Source: Litoribacter ruber (GTDB lineage: Bacteria; Bacteroidota; Bacteroidia; Cytophagales; Cyclobacteriaceae). Taken from it: 64,000 nucleotides of DNA. The DNA lies in assembly GCF_018500185.1 (NCBI RefSeq), contig NZ_JAHBGI010000001.1, forward strand, positions 310,001 through 374,000, written 5' to 3'. The notes beneath the pieces were generated by a model. It saw only the letters and a program-made list of their open reading frames with translations, searched no databases and was not told where the DNA came from. Positions 25,317-34,194 of the stretch are shown in pieces; the first letter of the stretch is position 1; each line of letters starts with the position of its first letter. A program made the position numbers and the translations under genes.

Positions 25317-25858
25317 TTACAAATAAAAAAGTGGTTTTTGAAAAAGCGAAAATAAGTTCAAAAAACTTGTGATTATTTAAAGATAGAGTTGGGATATAGC
25401 CCCATTTTGAATTGAAAAATGTACTTGGTCTGTCCATTTCAGTTATTCGATGCTATTATGGACGGGATGAGTCTAAAATAGTCTTTTTCCAATATGAATG
25501 ATTTATACCTTAAGACTGGTAAATTTTGTGTGGTTAAATAGTTGGTGCTGAGGTCAATTATAGATATTGTTTTCCAGCATCTTATTTATCTGTAAAGGAA
25601 AATTATGTAAATGAAGTGATCAAAAACGTAAATATAAAAAATAAATTTTTTTGAAGAATTTTCGGAGTTTAAAGACTCTTGGTGTTGAATATTTCAGGGG
25701 GTTTGGTAAAATAAGATTTCTTTTTGTGTGGTTAATTTTATAAGTAAAAATAAAAAAGTGCAATATGGTGGGGGTTAATGTCTGAAAATTATAAAAATTG
25801 ACATAAAGATTTCAAGATGGAGGAGTGCGAGAGGTGGCGGATTACTAGCATAAAAAAA

Positions 25859-25880
25859 AGCCCGGCAATATTGCCGGGCT
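25859..25880 (-). terminator. Terminator of the initiating sugar transferase gene
   Basis: A perfect 11+11 inverted repeat AGCCCGGCAAT/ATTGCCGGGCT, followed on the minus strand by a long T run. Confidence 0.85.
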
Positions 25881-25914
25881 TTTAATGTCATTTGAAAAAA
25901 TATTGGTTTAAAGG

Positions 25915-27285
25915 TTAAAAAGCAGATGAATGGGTTTTCTTTCCGAAGATTGTCATATAGATGATTTTAATGTCTAAGATGAAACTCCAGTTTTCGATAT
26001 ACCACAAATCGTGAGAGGTTCTCTGCTGCTTCTGCTCTAGCGTGTTTGTTGGTCCTCTCCAGCCGTTCACTTGTGCCCAGCCGGTGATTCCTGGCTTGAA
26101 GTAATGTCTTAACATATACTGCTCTGTAGATTCCTGGAACTGCTGGTTAAGTTGGCTTCTATGTGGTCTTGGCCCTACTACACTCATGTCTCCGAAGAAA
26201 ACATTCAAAAACTGCGGTAACTCATCTATGCTGTATTTTCTTAAGTACTTGCCAACTCGGGTAATTCTTGGATCATTTTCTTGGGTAGACTTATTCCCAG
26301 TAGCATCACATTCTTTCATTGTTCTAAACTTGAATACTCTGAAAGGCTTGCCGTTCTTTCCTATTCTAAGTGGGCAATAAAGAATCGGTCCAGGTGAATC
26401 AAGTTTGATCAATGCTGCCACTATTAATAGAAGTGGAGAAAGGAAGATCAGCGCCATGGTGGAAAAGAACAAGTCGAAGAATTCTTTGGCCACGTAGGAA
26501 GAGGTTTCATCCAATGGCATTTGACGCGTGTTGATGGAGTCCATCTCTCCGTATTTTACAGACTTATAGTTTTTGCCGAATAGCTCCGAGTAGTCAGGGA
26601 TGTAGCGTACTCGCTTGCCATGGTAGTCAGCTGCCTGCATGATCTTTTTGATCTTTTTGGAAGGTTTTACCGGTATAGCGATCACGATTTCATCCACCTC
26701 ATTGTCGCATAGGATGTCATTAAGGTTGTCTACATCACCCACGATTTTATCCTGCTCGATGAAGGTTTCTTCTTTTTTGCACTTGATGAAACCTTTAACA
26801 GCGTATTTGCTAGGGTTAGACTTATAGTAGTTGTATACATTTGCAGCGGCATTTCCAACTCCGGCCACCAGGGTATGCTTGACGTTTCTGTTTTGGTTGA
26901 TTCTGTTCACGATATTGTTGATAAAGAAGTTCGAAGTAAATCCTAGTACTGGGAAGCCCAGTGAAAAGGCTAAAATGATGTTTCTTTCAAATGAAGGGAA
27001 AGAAAGGATGTGATATAAAAATGCGACTACCGCAATTAGGATGAAATAAGCTTTCAAGTACCGGAAAGGCCGGGACTCCATTGTTTTGGTGACTTTGAGA
27101 TTATAGAGCTTTCTCCAGTAGCCGATAATAAACCAGATGCCCAGAACCCCCGCTAATATCATCCACTCATTCATAATAACTAATTCTTCTTGGAAGATGG
27201 CTACGGAGAGGGCAAAAGCCGCCATAAGCGTGATGATATCCCAAATAAAGAAGAACGTTGCTAAAATTTTTTCCGATCTAGACAT
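25915..27285 (-). CDS. Polyprenyl glycosylphosphotransferase (WcaJ-type initiating transferase)
   Basis: 456 residues. It starts EPS repeat-unit synthesis by moving a sugar-1-phosphate to undecaprenyl phosphate in the inner membrane. The N-terminal region has four hydrophobic segments (within about residues 10-125), then a Rossmann-like CoA_binding_3 part (VAGVGNAAANVYNYY near 140), a fifth hydrophobic segment (about 272-292), and the catalytic Bac_transf domain with KLDSPGPILYCPLRIGKNG, FRVFKFRTMK, RVGKYLRKYSIDELPQFLNV and GPRPH...KPGITGWAQVNGW. Normal length. Alone on the minus strand, next to the lyases, it is a strong marker that this is an EPS assembly locus. Confidence 0.9.
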   Translation of the reverse strand: MSRSEKILATFFFIWDIITLMAAFALSVAIFQEELVIMNEWMILAGVLGIWFIIGYWRKLYNLKVTKTMESRPFRYLKAYFILIAVVAFLYHILSFPSFERNIILAFSLGFPVLGFTSNFFINNIVNRINQNRNVKHTLVAGVGNAAANVYNYYKSNPSKYAVKGFIKCKKEETFIEQDKIVGDVDNLNDILCDNEVDEIVIAIPVKPSKKIKKIMQAADYHGKRVRYIPDYSELFGKNYKSVKYGEMDSINTRQMPLDETSSYVAKEFFDLFFSTMALIFLSPLLLIVAALIKLDSPGPILYCPLRIGKNGKPFRVFKFRTMKECDATGNKSTQENDPRITRVGKYLRKYSIDELPQFLNVFFGDMSVVGPRPHRSQLNQQFQESTEQYMLRHYFKPGITGWAQVNGWRGPTNTLEQKQQRTSHDLWYIENWSFILDIKIIYMTIFGKKTHSSAF

Positions 27286-27872
27286 AATGTGTTAGGAATA
27301 AAAACTATTCAAAAATCAATTCAGTATTGTAAGTTGCTTTCCACAGTCAACGGACTGGCCTATTTTTACTTTGAGTTAATCGTATGGGTCAGGCAAATGG
27401 GTGATAAGCTAAAATGGGGCCTGACTTTTAAAACTTTCAGTTGCTAAGTAAAACCAATCATAATCCTATATTTTAAATATACAAATTTTTTGTCAAATAT
27501 TTATAAATGCTTGCCGTTATTGGCTAATATTTATTTAAATAATTTCATTATGTCTATACATCAACATTTACCTTGCCAAACTCTAAACGTTCTGATTAAA
27601 ATTTATTAGATAATACATATTTTTAGGTTCAAAGAGCATAAAGATTATAGTTTACATTCATATACTCATATAAATGCTTCTTAAAACTTAAAATAATTTT
27701 TTTGAAGTGCAATTAAGTTGCTTTGGCGTTGATTTTGCACGGGAGGGCCTTCCTTTATTATGGCCTTTTATCCTGAAGATGAGCCTCTCATGTTTTTTGG
27801 AGTACCCTGGAGCCGTATTATATGCGTTCTTGGGGTATGTACAAACTTCAATCCGTAATTGATAAATCTAAT
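27286..27872. other. Gene-free divergent region
   Basis: Upstream of both the sugar transferase (minus) and the M14-like pair (plus). It is AT-rich; I see no clear TAnnTTTG box, RNA or repeat here beyond AT-rich runs. Two in-frame ATGs at 27822 and 27837 precede the preferred start of the next gene. Confidence 0.5.
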
Positions 27873-29483
27873 ATGAAGCTTAAAATAATTTCAGCCTTAG
27901 GGCTGGGAGTGGTTTTGGGCCTAGGCCATCCCGCTTGGGCCCAGGATGATTATTCCAGCCTGAATCAGCTCAATAGCCGCTTGCAGACTGTGGCAAGAAA
28001 CAGTGCGGCGGAATTACAGTCTCTTACCAAAACCGAAGGGGGCAAGGATATTTGGATGCTTCGCCTCGGCAAAGGTGACCACCGAAACAAACCCGCCATT
28101 GCAGTCACAGGAGGTGTGGAAGGTTATCACCTACTGGGTGTGGAGCTTGCCGTGCAATTTGCCGAAAAGCTAATTCAGGAAAATGAAGGTTTACTTGACA
28201 ATACCACCTTTTATATTTTCCCAAACATGTCGCCGGATGCCTACGAGCAATATTTTTCTTCAGTAAAATATGAAAGAAGAGGGAATGCCGCCCAGATCGA
28301 CCATGACAGGGATGGACGGGTAAGTGAAGACCACTACGATGATCTCAACAAGGACGGGATGATTACCATGATGAGGATAGAAAGCCCAATGGGAGATCAT
28401 AAGGTCAGTTCCGAAAACGATCTTCTTATGACAAAAGCTGACCGAAGCAAAGGAGAAAGAGGTACCCACCTTTATATGATGGAAGGTGTAGACAGGGATA
28501 AGGACGGGCAGTTTAATGAAGATCCTGAAGAGGGGATAGCATTTAATAAGAACCTGACGTATAAATTTCCGGCTTTTGAGCCATTGGCCGGTGATATTCC
28601 AGTGTCCCAGCCCGAAACCCGAGCGCTGCTGGACTTTTTGTTTGAGCACAACAATATTTTTGCATTCGTGACCTTTGGGCCAGCCAATAACCTTTCTAGC
28701 CCGCTTTCATATAATGCGGGTGATGCCAAAAAGAGGGTGGTGACTTCCATGCTGGAAAAAGACGTCGAGCTCAACAAAATGATTTCCTCCATATATAATG
28801 AGACCACTTCACTTGATGCTTACCGACAAGACAACAAGGGAACAGACGGAGACTTTTTCCAATGGGCTTATTTCCATTTTGGCAGACTCAGCTTCAGTAC
28901 TCCGGGCTGGTGGATACCGGAGATGAAAAAGGAGGACAATGGGAATTACAAATCCCAAGAATCAAATTTTATGGCCTGGGCCGAGGATAAAGGGCTTGAA
29001 GACGTATTTGTGGATTGGACAGCCGTAGAGCATCCTGATTTCCAGGGTCAGAAAGTAGAAGTGGGAGGTATAAAGCCTTTTGTGATGCATAACCCGCCTA
29101 TGGATATGGTTCCGGAGATTGCGGGTGAGCATAAGGATTTCATCATCAAACTCGCAGAGCTCCAGCCTTCTTTGGAATTTCACAACCTCAAAGCCGAAAA
29201 GCTAAACAATGGCCTGACCAGAGTTACAGTAGATCTTTACAATAATTCACCATTGCCAACCCATACTGAAATGGGGGAACGGTCAAGGTGGCTTCAAAAG
29301 ATCAGAATCGATTCCAATAAAGATAAGGATGATCTGGTATCAGGTGATAAAATTAAGCTTGTGGACTCACTTGGCGCATTTGAAAAGAAAACACTGTCCT
29401 ACATTGTAAAAGGAAGCGGCACATTTGAGGTTAGAGCAGGTGCTCCTCATACGGGAATCGCAACATTGGAGGTGAAGTTATAA
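27873..29483 (+). CDS. Secreted M14 metallopeptidase homologue, probably catalytically inactive
   Basis: 536 residues from ATG 27873, chosen because a signal peptide (MKLKIISALGLGVVLGLG...AWAQ) starts there. It aligns along its length with the next gene, an M14-type carboxypeptidase, including inserted Asp-rich calcium-loop-like segments (DHDRDGRVSEDHYDDLNKDG and DRDKDGQFNED). The zinc motif reads VEGYHLLG where the partner has IHSNEIQG, so His and Glu are swapped (E83, H86). The third zinc His is replaced (VTFGPANN against QSYHNYGG), and the catalytic Glu is replaced by Gly (FSTPGWW against YSNELMT). It likely binds or assists rather than cleaves. Only 9 bases separate it from its partner's ATG. 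Confidence 0.75.
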   Translation: MKLKIISALGLGVVLGLGHPAWAQDDYSSLNQLNSRLQTVARNSAAELQSLTKTEGGKDIWMLRLGKGDHRNKPAIAVTGGVEGYHLLGVELAVQFAEKLIQENEGLLDNTTFYIFPNMSPDAYEQYFSSVKYERRGNAAQIDHDRDGRVSEDHYDDLNKDGMITMMRIESPMGDHKVSSENDLLMTKADRSKGERGTHLYMMEGVDRDKDGQFNEDPEEGIAFNKNLTYKFPAFEPLAGDIPVSQPETRALLDFLFEHNNIFAFVTFGPANNLSSPLSYNAGDAKKRVVTSMLEKDVELNKMISSIYNETTSLDAYRQDNKGTDGDFFQWAYFHFGRLSFSTPGWWIPEMKKEDNGNYKSQESNFMAWAEDKGLEDVFVDWTAVEHPDFQGQKVEVGGIKPFVMHNPPMDMVPEIAGEHKDFIIKLAELQPSLEFHNLKAEKLNNGLTRVTVDLYNNSPLPTHTEMGERSRWLQKIRIDSNKDKDDLVSGDKIKLVDSLGAFEKKTLSYIVKGSGTFEVRAGAPHTGIATLEVKL

Positions 29484-29492
29484 TTGGTAGAA

Positions 29493-31247
29493 ATGATGAA
29501 AATGAAAAAATATATTTGCGCCTTGGCGGCAGGAGCCCTTTTCTCTATTTCCGCCCCCATTAAGGTAGATGCACAGGAAAAGTTTTTTAGGGCTATAGGA
29601 ACTCCTCATAGGCCAAAAGTTGAGGTAGCTTGGAACAGGTACTATACATATGAAGGTATAAATGAAGTCATGCGTAAAATTGCGGACGCCCATCCGGATT
29701 TGGCCAGAATGGAAAGTATCGGCAAATCTTACGAGGGTCGTGACATTTATTTGTTAACCGTTTCGGATTTCAAGACAGGTGACCCAGACAGGAAGCCTGC
29801 CATGTATATTGATGGAAACATTCACTCCAATGAAATCCAAGGAGCGGAATTCTCCCTTTACACGGCTTGGTATCTTACTGAAATGTTTGATGATCTGGAT
29901 TTCATTAAGGAATTGCTGCAGGACAAGACCTTCTATATCGTGCCTACTATCAATCCCGATGCCCGAAACAACTATATGTTGGAGGCCAATACGGCACATT
30001 CGCCCCGTTCAGGTATGATTGTTTTGGACAATGATGGGGATGGTGAAGCTGGTGAGGACGGTTTTGACGATCTAAACGAAGATGGACACATCACCATGAT
30101 GATCCGCAAATCACCCACTGGCCGCTACATCAAGGATCAAAGAGATCCGCGAAAGCTAATCATGGTTTCGGCTGAAGAAAAAGGCGAATATGAGATGCTC
30201 GGTTATGAAGGAATCGACCGTGATGGCGATGGACAGGTAAATGAGGATGGAATCGGTTATTATGACCCTAATAGGGACTGGGGCTGGAACTGGCAACCCA
30301 CCTATGTGCAAAGAGGTGCCTATAAGTATCCGTTCAGTTTGCCTGAAAACCGTGCTGTCATGGAGTTTGTAATGGATCACCCAAACATTGCAGGTGCTCA
30401 AAGTTACCACAATTATGGTGGGATGATTCTAAGAGGGCCAGGTGCCGAGGAAGATAAGGACACTTATAATAGAGAGGATGTCCGTATTTATGACGCTATC
30501 GCCAAGAAAGGTGAGGAAATAATACCTGGTTACAGATACCTTGTAGTATATAAAGACATGTATTCTGTTTTCGGAGGAGAGCTGGATTGGTTCTATGGGG
30601 GACGTGGTGTCTATACCTATTCCAATGAGCTGATGACTTCTTATTTGTATTTCCATAAAAATGCCGGCAGGGGCAATCAGGATGAAGAAATGGCCGTGGA
30701 CCGCTATTTGACTTTCGGAGATGCCTTTGTGGACTGGGATGAGTACGATCACCCGCAGTTTGGGAAAATTGAAATTGGAGGGTTTAAGAAAAACTTCGGC
30801 AGAGCGCACCCAGGGTTCTTGTTAGAGCAGGATGCGCATAGAAACATGGCCTTTACGATTTATCATGCCTATCATACTCCGAAGTTGAGCGTGATGGATG
30901 TTAAGGAGAAGGATTTGGGCCGTGGGATGAGGGAGATTACCGCTACTATATATAATGAGCGATTGATGCCTACCCACTCCAGCCAGGATTTGAAACACAA
31001 TATTGAAAGGCCGGATTATGTAACCCTGCAGGGTCCAAAAGTGGTTGCCGGAATGGTGGTGGAAAATGAGGACTTCAACAAAGTCGAAGAGCAAGTGAAC
31101 AATCCTGATCGAATTGCCGTCAAAAATATCCCAGGGATGGAAGCGATAAAAGTGAGATGGGTCGTAAGCGGTGGTGGCAAGTATTCCATAGATGTGGATA
31201 GTGCCAAGGGAGGGAAAGCCTCTTGGTCCTCGGATCAGAAAAGATAA
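29493..31247 (+). CDS. Secreted M14-type zinc carboxypeptidase
   Basis: 584 residues from ATG 29493; the frame extends to a TTG at 29484 but the ATG starts a clean signal peptide ending VDAQ. It has zinc ligands H111 and E114 in IDGNIHSNEIQG and H306 in SYHNYGG, substrate-binding DPNRDW (in place of the classical NRNF), and catalytic E379 in YTYSNELM. Two Asp-rich loops (DNDGDGEAGEDGFDDLNEDG and DRDGDGQVNEDG) look like calcium sites and are unusual insertions. A beta-rich C-terminal part of about 130 residues follows. It likely trims peptides in the periplasm or outside. Followed by a terminator at 31251-31280. Confidence 0.85.
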   Translation: MMKMKKYICALAAGALFSISAPIKVDAQEKFFRAIGTPHRPKVEVAWNRYYTYEGINEVMRKIADAHPDLARMESIGKSYEGRDIYLLTVSDFKTGDPDRKPAMYIDGNIHSNEIQGAEFSLYTAWYLTEMFDDLDFIKELLQDKTFYIVPTINPDARNNYMLEANTAHSPRSGMIVLDNDGDGEAGEDGFDDLNEDGHITMMIRKSPTGRYIKDQRDPRKLIMVSAEEKGEYEMLGYEGIDRDGDGQVNEDGIGYYDPNRDWGWNWQPTYVQRGAYKYPFSLPENRAVMEFVMDHPNIAGAQSYHNYGGMILRGPGAEEDKDTYNREDVRIYDAIAKKGEEIIPGYRYLVVYKDMYSVFGGELDWFYGGRGVYTYSNELMTSYLYFHKNAGRGNQDEEMAVDRYLTFGDAFVDWDEYDHPQFGKIEIGGFKKNFGRAHPGFLLEQDAHRNMAFTIYHAYHTPKLSVMDVKEKDLGRGMREITATIYNERLMPTHSSQDLKHNIERPDYVTLQGPKVVAGMVVENEDFNKVEEQVNNPDRIAVKNIPGMEAIKVRWVVSGGGKYSIDVDSAKGGKASWSSDQKR

Positions 31248-31250
31248 TAA

Positions 31251-31280
31251 AAAATCCCGGTCATAATCAACCGGGATTTT
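31251..31280 (+). terminator. Terminator of the M14 pair
   Basis: AAAATCCCGG and CCGGGATTTT pair around a 10-base loop, followed by TCTTTTATT. Confidence 0.75.
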
Positions 31281-31327
31281 TCTTTTATTATTAACAATCA
31301 ACCGTTTTTTCGGGTTGAGTAAGGTAC

Positions 31328-32134
31328 ATGAGAATATTGTCTTTTGCCACTATCAATACTTTTACCCTATTCATAGTTCTATATTTTAATTATCAACTGG
31401 GGGTGGGAAACGGCTCTCTTCCGTCTGTGGGGGAGGTGAGTGAGGAATATAACACCCTCTTCACGCCAGCCGGCTACGCTTTTTCAATCTGGGGGCTAAT
31501 CTATATCATGCTGCTGTTTTTTATAGGTAACCAGTGGTATGCAGTCTTTACTCCCAATCCCGGTCGATCCGTTATCAACGGTTCTGTTTGGTTCTTCCTT
31601 TCCAATGCCATGAATACTTTATGGATTGTTTCCTGGACAATGGAATATATTTTCCTGTCTGGAATAATTATGCTATTGCTGTTATTTTGCCTGTGGAAGT
31701 TGGTCAGGAATCTGGGGCTCGAGCTGTATGATGCAGAGTTTAAAGAGATATTCTTTGTCTGGTGGCCTATAGCCATTTATTTTGGTTGGATAGTCGTGGC
31801 TACCGCTACTAATTTCGCCGTAATATTTAAATATGTGTTTGAAATCAATGAATGGATTCAAGAATCCACTTGGGTGACTGCCTTGATTTTTATTACTGTC
31901 ATTGTATTTCTTTGGCTTACTTACTGGAGAAACCTGCGTGAAAGCTGTTTGGTGGGCACCTGGGGCTTAGCGGCAATTGCGGTCAAGCAATGGGGGCACG
32001 ATGATCTGGTGGCTTTTTCGGCAATGGCCGGTGCCTTAATCTTATTTCTGGCAGCAGGGATACATGCGCTGCAGAATTTTCGAACGCTGCCATTTGTGCG
32101 GCTCTTTCAGGAGGACTCCCCATCCCAAAACTAG
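31328..32134 (+). CDS. TspO/MBR-like tryptophan-rich membrane protein
   Basis: 268 residues with about eight hydrophobic segments. The motif FTPAGYAFSIWGLIYIMLL after the first segment is the hallmark of the large TspO/MBR-related family, and Trp/Tyr residues are frequent (SVWFFLSNAMNTLWIVSW). It is longer than classical TspO (about 160) and may be a permuted or extended relative. Ligand unknown; TspO proteins bind porphyrins and sterols. Its stop shares the tetranucleotide CTAG (32131-32134) with the stop of the convergent thioredoxin gene. Confidence 0.65.
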   Translation: MRILSFATINTFTLFIVLYFNYQLGVGNGSLPSVGEVSEEYNTLFTPAGYAFSIWGLIYIMLLFFIGNQWYAVFTPNPGRSVINGSVWFFLSNAMNTLWIVSWTMEYIFLSGIIMLLLLFCLWKLVRNLGLELYDAEFKEIFFVWWPIAIYFGWIVVATATNFAVIFKYVFEINEWIQESTWVTALIFITVIVFLWLTYWRNLRESCLVGTWGLAAIAVKQWGHDDLVAFSAMAGALILFLAAGIHALQNFRTLPFVRLFQEDSPSQN

Positions 32135-32436
32135 ACAAACCCTTTCAAAGCTTTCTCAAGTTCGCGTTTGGTTATTAATCCTCCTTTTTGCCAAACGATC
32201 TTCCCCTTTTTAAAAAGTATTAAATGCGGTATTGACCTTACTGAAAAACTCAAGGCAGCCTGCTTATTCTGGTCAATATTGATTTTCATCAACTCAATGG
32301 GGGCTTTTAATTCATGCAAAGTTTCCTGCACCACCTTGGCCAATGTCTGGCATGGGGCGCACCAGTCGGCGTGGAAATCTACCAAGATTAGCTGCTGGCT
32401 TTTGGAAAGCGTGTCTTTAAGGGTCTTTTTAGCCAT
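32131..32436 (-). CDS. Thioredoxin family protein
   Basis: 101 residues, a single thioredoxin domain with the redox motif WCAPC in DFHADWCAPCQTL (about residues 26-30) and cis-proline segment VRSIPHLILFKKG. No signal peptide, so cytoplasmic disulfide reductase. The centre is WCAPC rather than the WCGPC of classical TrxA. Convergent with the TspO-like gene; downstream of pruA but separated from it by a terminator hairpin, so it is probably transcribed separately. Confidence 0.85.
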   Translation of the reverse strand: MAKKTLKDTLSKSQQLILVDFHADWCAPCQTLAKVVQETLHELKAPIELMKINIDQNKQAALSFSVRSIPHLILFKKGKIVWQKGGLITKRELEKALKGFV

Positions 32437-32450
32437 GGGGATGATAAAAA

Positions 32451-32480
32451 AAGTCCTTTTCCCAAAGAGGAAAAGGACTT
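32451..32480 (-). terminator. Terminator of pruA
   Basis: A 12-bp perfect stem AAGTCCTTTTCC/GGAAAAGGACTT with loop CAAAGA, followed on the minus strand by TTTTTTATC. Confidence 0.8.
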
Positions 32481-32487
32481 AGTATAT

Positions 32488-34125
32488 TTATTTGTCTTCG
32501 CCCAAGAAAGGATATCTGTAATCCGTAGGGGAAATGAAGGTTTCTTTAATCGTACGTGGGCTCACCCATCTCAGCATGTTGATCATTGCACCAGCCTTGT
32601 CATTGGTTCCGGAAGCCCTGCTTCCTCCAAATGGCTGCTGCCCCACCACTGCTCCGGTAGGCTTATCGTTGATGTAGAAATTGCCTGCGGCGTTTCTCAA
32701 TCTTTTTGTCGCCAATGCAGCTGCATAGCGGTCTTGGGAGAAAATAGCACCGGTAAGTGCATATGGGGAAGTCTTGTCCACTAGCTCCAATGCCTCTTCA
32801 AAATGTTCGGCATTGTATACATATATAGTAAGCACTGGTCCGAAGATCTCCTCTTCCATTGTTTTGAACATTGGATCTTTAGTCAAGATCACTGTAGGTT
32901 CAATGAAGTAACCTTTGGACTTGTCAAAGTTGCCACCAGCGATGATCTCAGCCATGTCGGAATTTTTGGCTTCTGTGATGTAGCTAGAGATTTTATCAAA
33001 GGCCTTTTCGTCAATTACGGCATTGATGAAGTTGGAGAAATCTTCTGTACCGCCCATTTTGAAAGTTTTCAGGTCTTCCAAAAGGAATTCTCTTACGTCA
33101 TCCCAGATGTTTGATGGAATATAGGCTCTTGAAGCGGCAGAGCACTTCTGTCCCTGGAATTCAAAAGCACCTCTGGAAAGTCCGGTAGCAACCTGCTTGG
33201 CATGGGCAGACTTGTGGGCAATTACAAAGTCCTTACCACCTGTTTCTCCTACAATTCTGGGGTAAGATTTATACTTATGAATATTGGTACCGATAGTTTT
33301 CCAGATGGTTTGAAATACGCCAGTGGAGCCAGTAAAGTGAATTCCGGCAAAGTCAGGGTGGTTAAATACCACTTCTCCCGCTGATGGTCCGTCCACAAAG
33401 ACAAGGTTGATTACCCCGTCAGGAACTCCAGCTTCACGGAATACTTCCATTAAGACCTGTGCGGAATAGATCTGCGTGTAAGCGGGCTTCCATACCACCG
33501 TGTTGCCCATCATGGCTGGTGCGGTAGGCAAGTTGCCGGCAATAGCCGTAAAATTAAATGGCGTAAGGGCAAAAATAAAGCCTTCCAAAGGTCTTTGCTC
33601 CAAGCGGTTCCAAACCCCGTTTCCGGAAATTGGTGGTTGCTGGGAATAGATTTCCGTCATGTATTTCACGTTGAAACGCAAGAAATCCACAATCTCACAA
33701 GCAGCGTCGATTTCTGCCTGGTAAGCGTTTTTGGACTGGCCAAGCATGGTGGCGGCGTTGATTTTGGCGCGGTATGGCCCGGCAAGCAAATCGGCAGCCT
33801 TCAGGAAAATGGCTGCTCTCTGTTCCCACTCCAACATTTCCCAAGCTTCTTTGGCGCCCAATGCCGCATTGATGGCTTGCTCTACATGGGATTTTTCCCC
33901 TTCGTGAAAATATCCAAGGATATGCTGGTGGTCGTGAGGAGGGCTCATAGGCACTTTGTTGCCCGTGCGCACTTCGTCACTTCCGATATACATAGGCACA
34001 TCGACTTCCTTTCCACGCAATTCTTTGAGTGTGGCCTGAAGTTTTTCTCTTTCAGGGGAGCCTGGTGCATAGTTTAACACCGGTTCATTTATTGGCTCAG
34101 GTACTTTAAAAAAACCTTTCAACAT
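32488..34125 (-). CDS. pruA: L-glutamate gamma-semialdehyde (1-pyrroline-5-carboxylate) dehydrogenase
   Basis: 545 residues, the usual length of stand-alone P5C dehydrogenases. It oxidises glutamate semialdehyde to glutamate with NAD in the cytoplasm, the second step of proline breakdown. Visible are the catalytic Cys in FEFQGQKCSAASRAY, the general base Glu in VGETGGKDFV, the NAD-site phrase FTGSTGVFQTIWKTIG, and ALTPFNFTAIAGNL, which is highly typical for PruA. A TAnnTTTG box sits 34 bases upstream of the ATG. Monocistronic, with its own terminator. Confidence 0.95.
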   Translation of the reverse strand: MLKGFFKVPEPINEPVLNYAPGSPEREKLQATLKELRGKEVDVPMYIGSDEVRTGNKVPMSPPHDHQHILGYFHEGEKSHVEQAINAALGAKEAWEMLEWEQRAAIFLKAADLLAGPYRAKINAATMLGQSKNAYQAEIDAACEIVDFLRFNVKYMTEIYSQQPPISGNGVWNRLEQRPLEGFIFALTPFNFTAIAGNLPTAPAMMGNTVVWKPAYTQIYSAQVLMEVFREAGVPDGVINLVFVDGPSAGEVVFNHPDFAGIHFTGSTGVFQTIWKTIGTNIHKYKSYPRIVGETGGKDFVIAHKSAHAKQVATGLSRGAFEFQGQKCSAASRAYIPSNIWDDVREFLLEDLKTFKMGGTEDFSNFINAVIDEKAFDKISSYITEAKNSDMAEIIAGGNFDKSKGYFIEPTVILTKDPMFKTMEEEIFGPVLTIYVYNAEHFEEALELVDKTSPYALTGAIFSQDRYAAALATKRLRNAAGNFYINDKPTGAVVGQQPFGGSRASGTNDKAGAMINMLRWVSPRTIKETFISPTDYRYPFLGEDK

Positions 34126-34159
34126 GTTATTTTGAGTTTATAGTTACGCTGATTTTTTG

Positions 34160-34167
34160 CAAATATA
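34160..34167 (-). promoter_or_regulatory. Probable -7 box of pruA
   Basis: TATATTTG on the minus strand fits the Bacteroidota consensus TAnnTTTG. A TTG (34190-34192) lies 22 bases upstream, within the reported spacing range. The implied leader is about 28 bases. Confidence 0.5.
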
Positions 34168-34194
34168 AAGATTAAGGGTAGAAACCGGGCAATC

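Larger units (their letters stand above)
24996..25858. other. Gene-free AT-rich region upstream of lyase paralogue 4
   Basis: About 860 bases without a credible gene. It contains shared elements at 25074-25086 and 25287-25302 and a perfect palindrome AAGTTAA-AA-TTAACTT at 25301-25316. Confidence 0.6.

Noticed and set aside
1-27285. Horizontally acquired island borders
   Set aside because: No integrase, transposase, direct repeats or tRNA border seen, although EPS loci are often exchanged; no evidence within the window.
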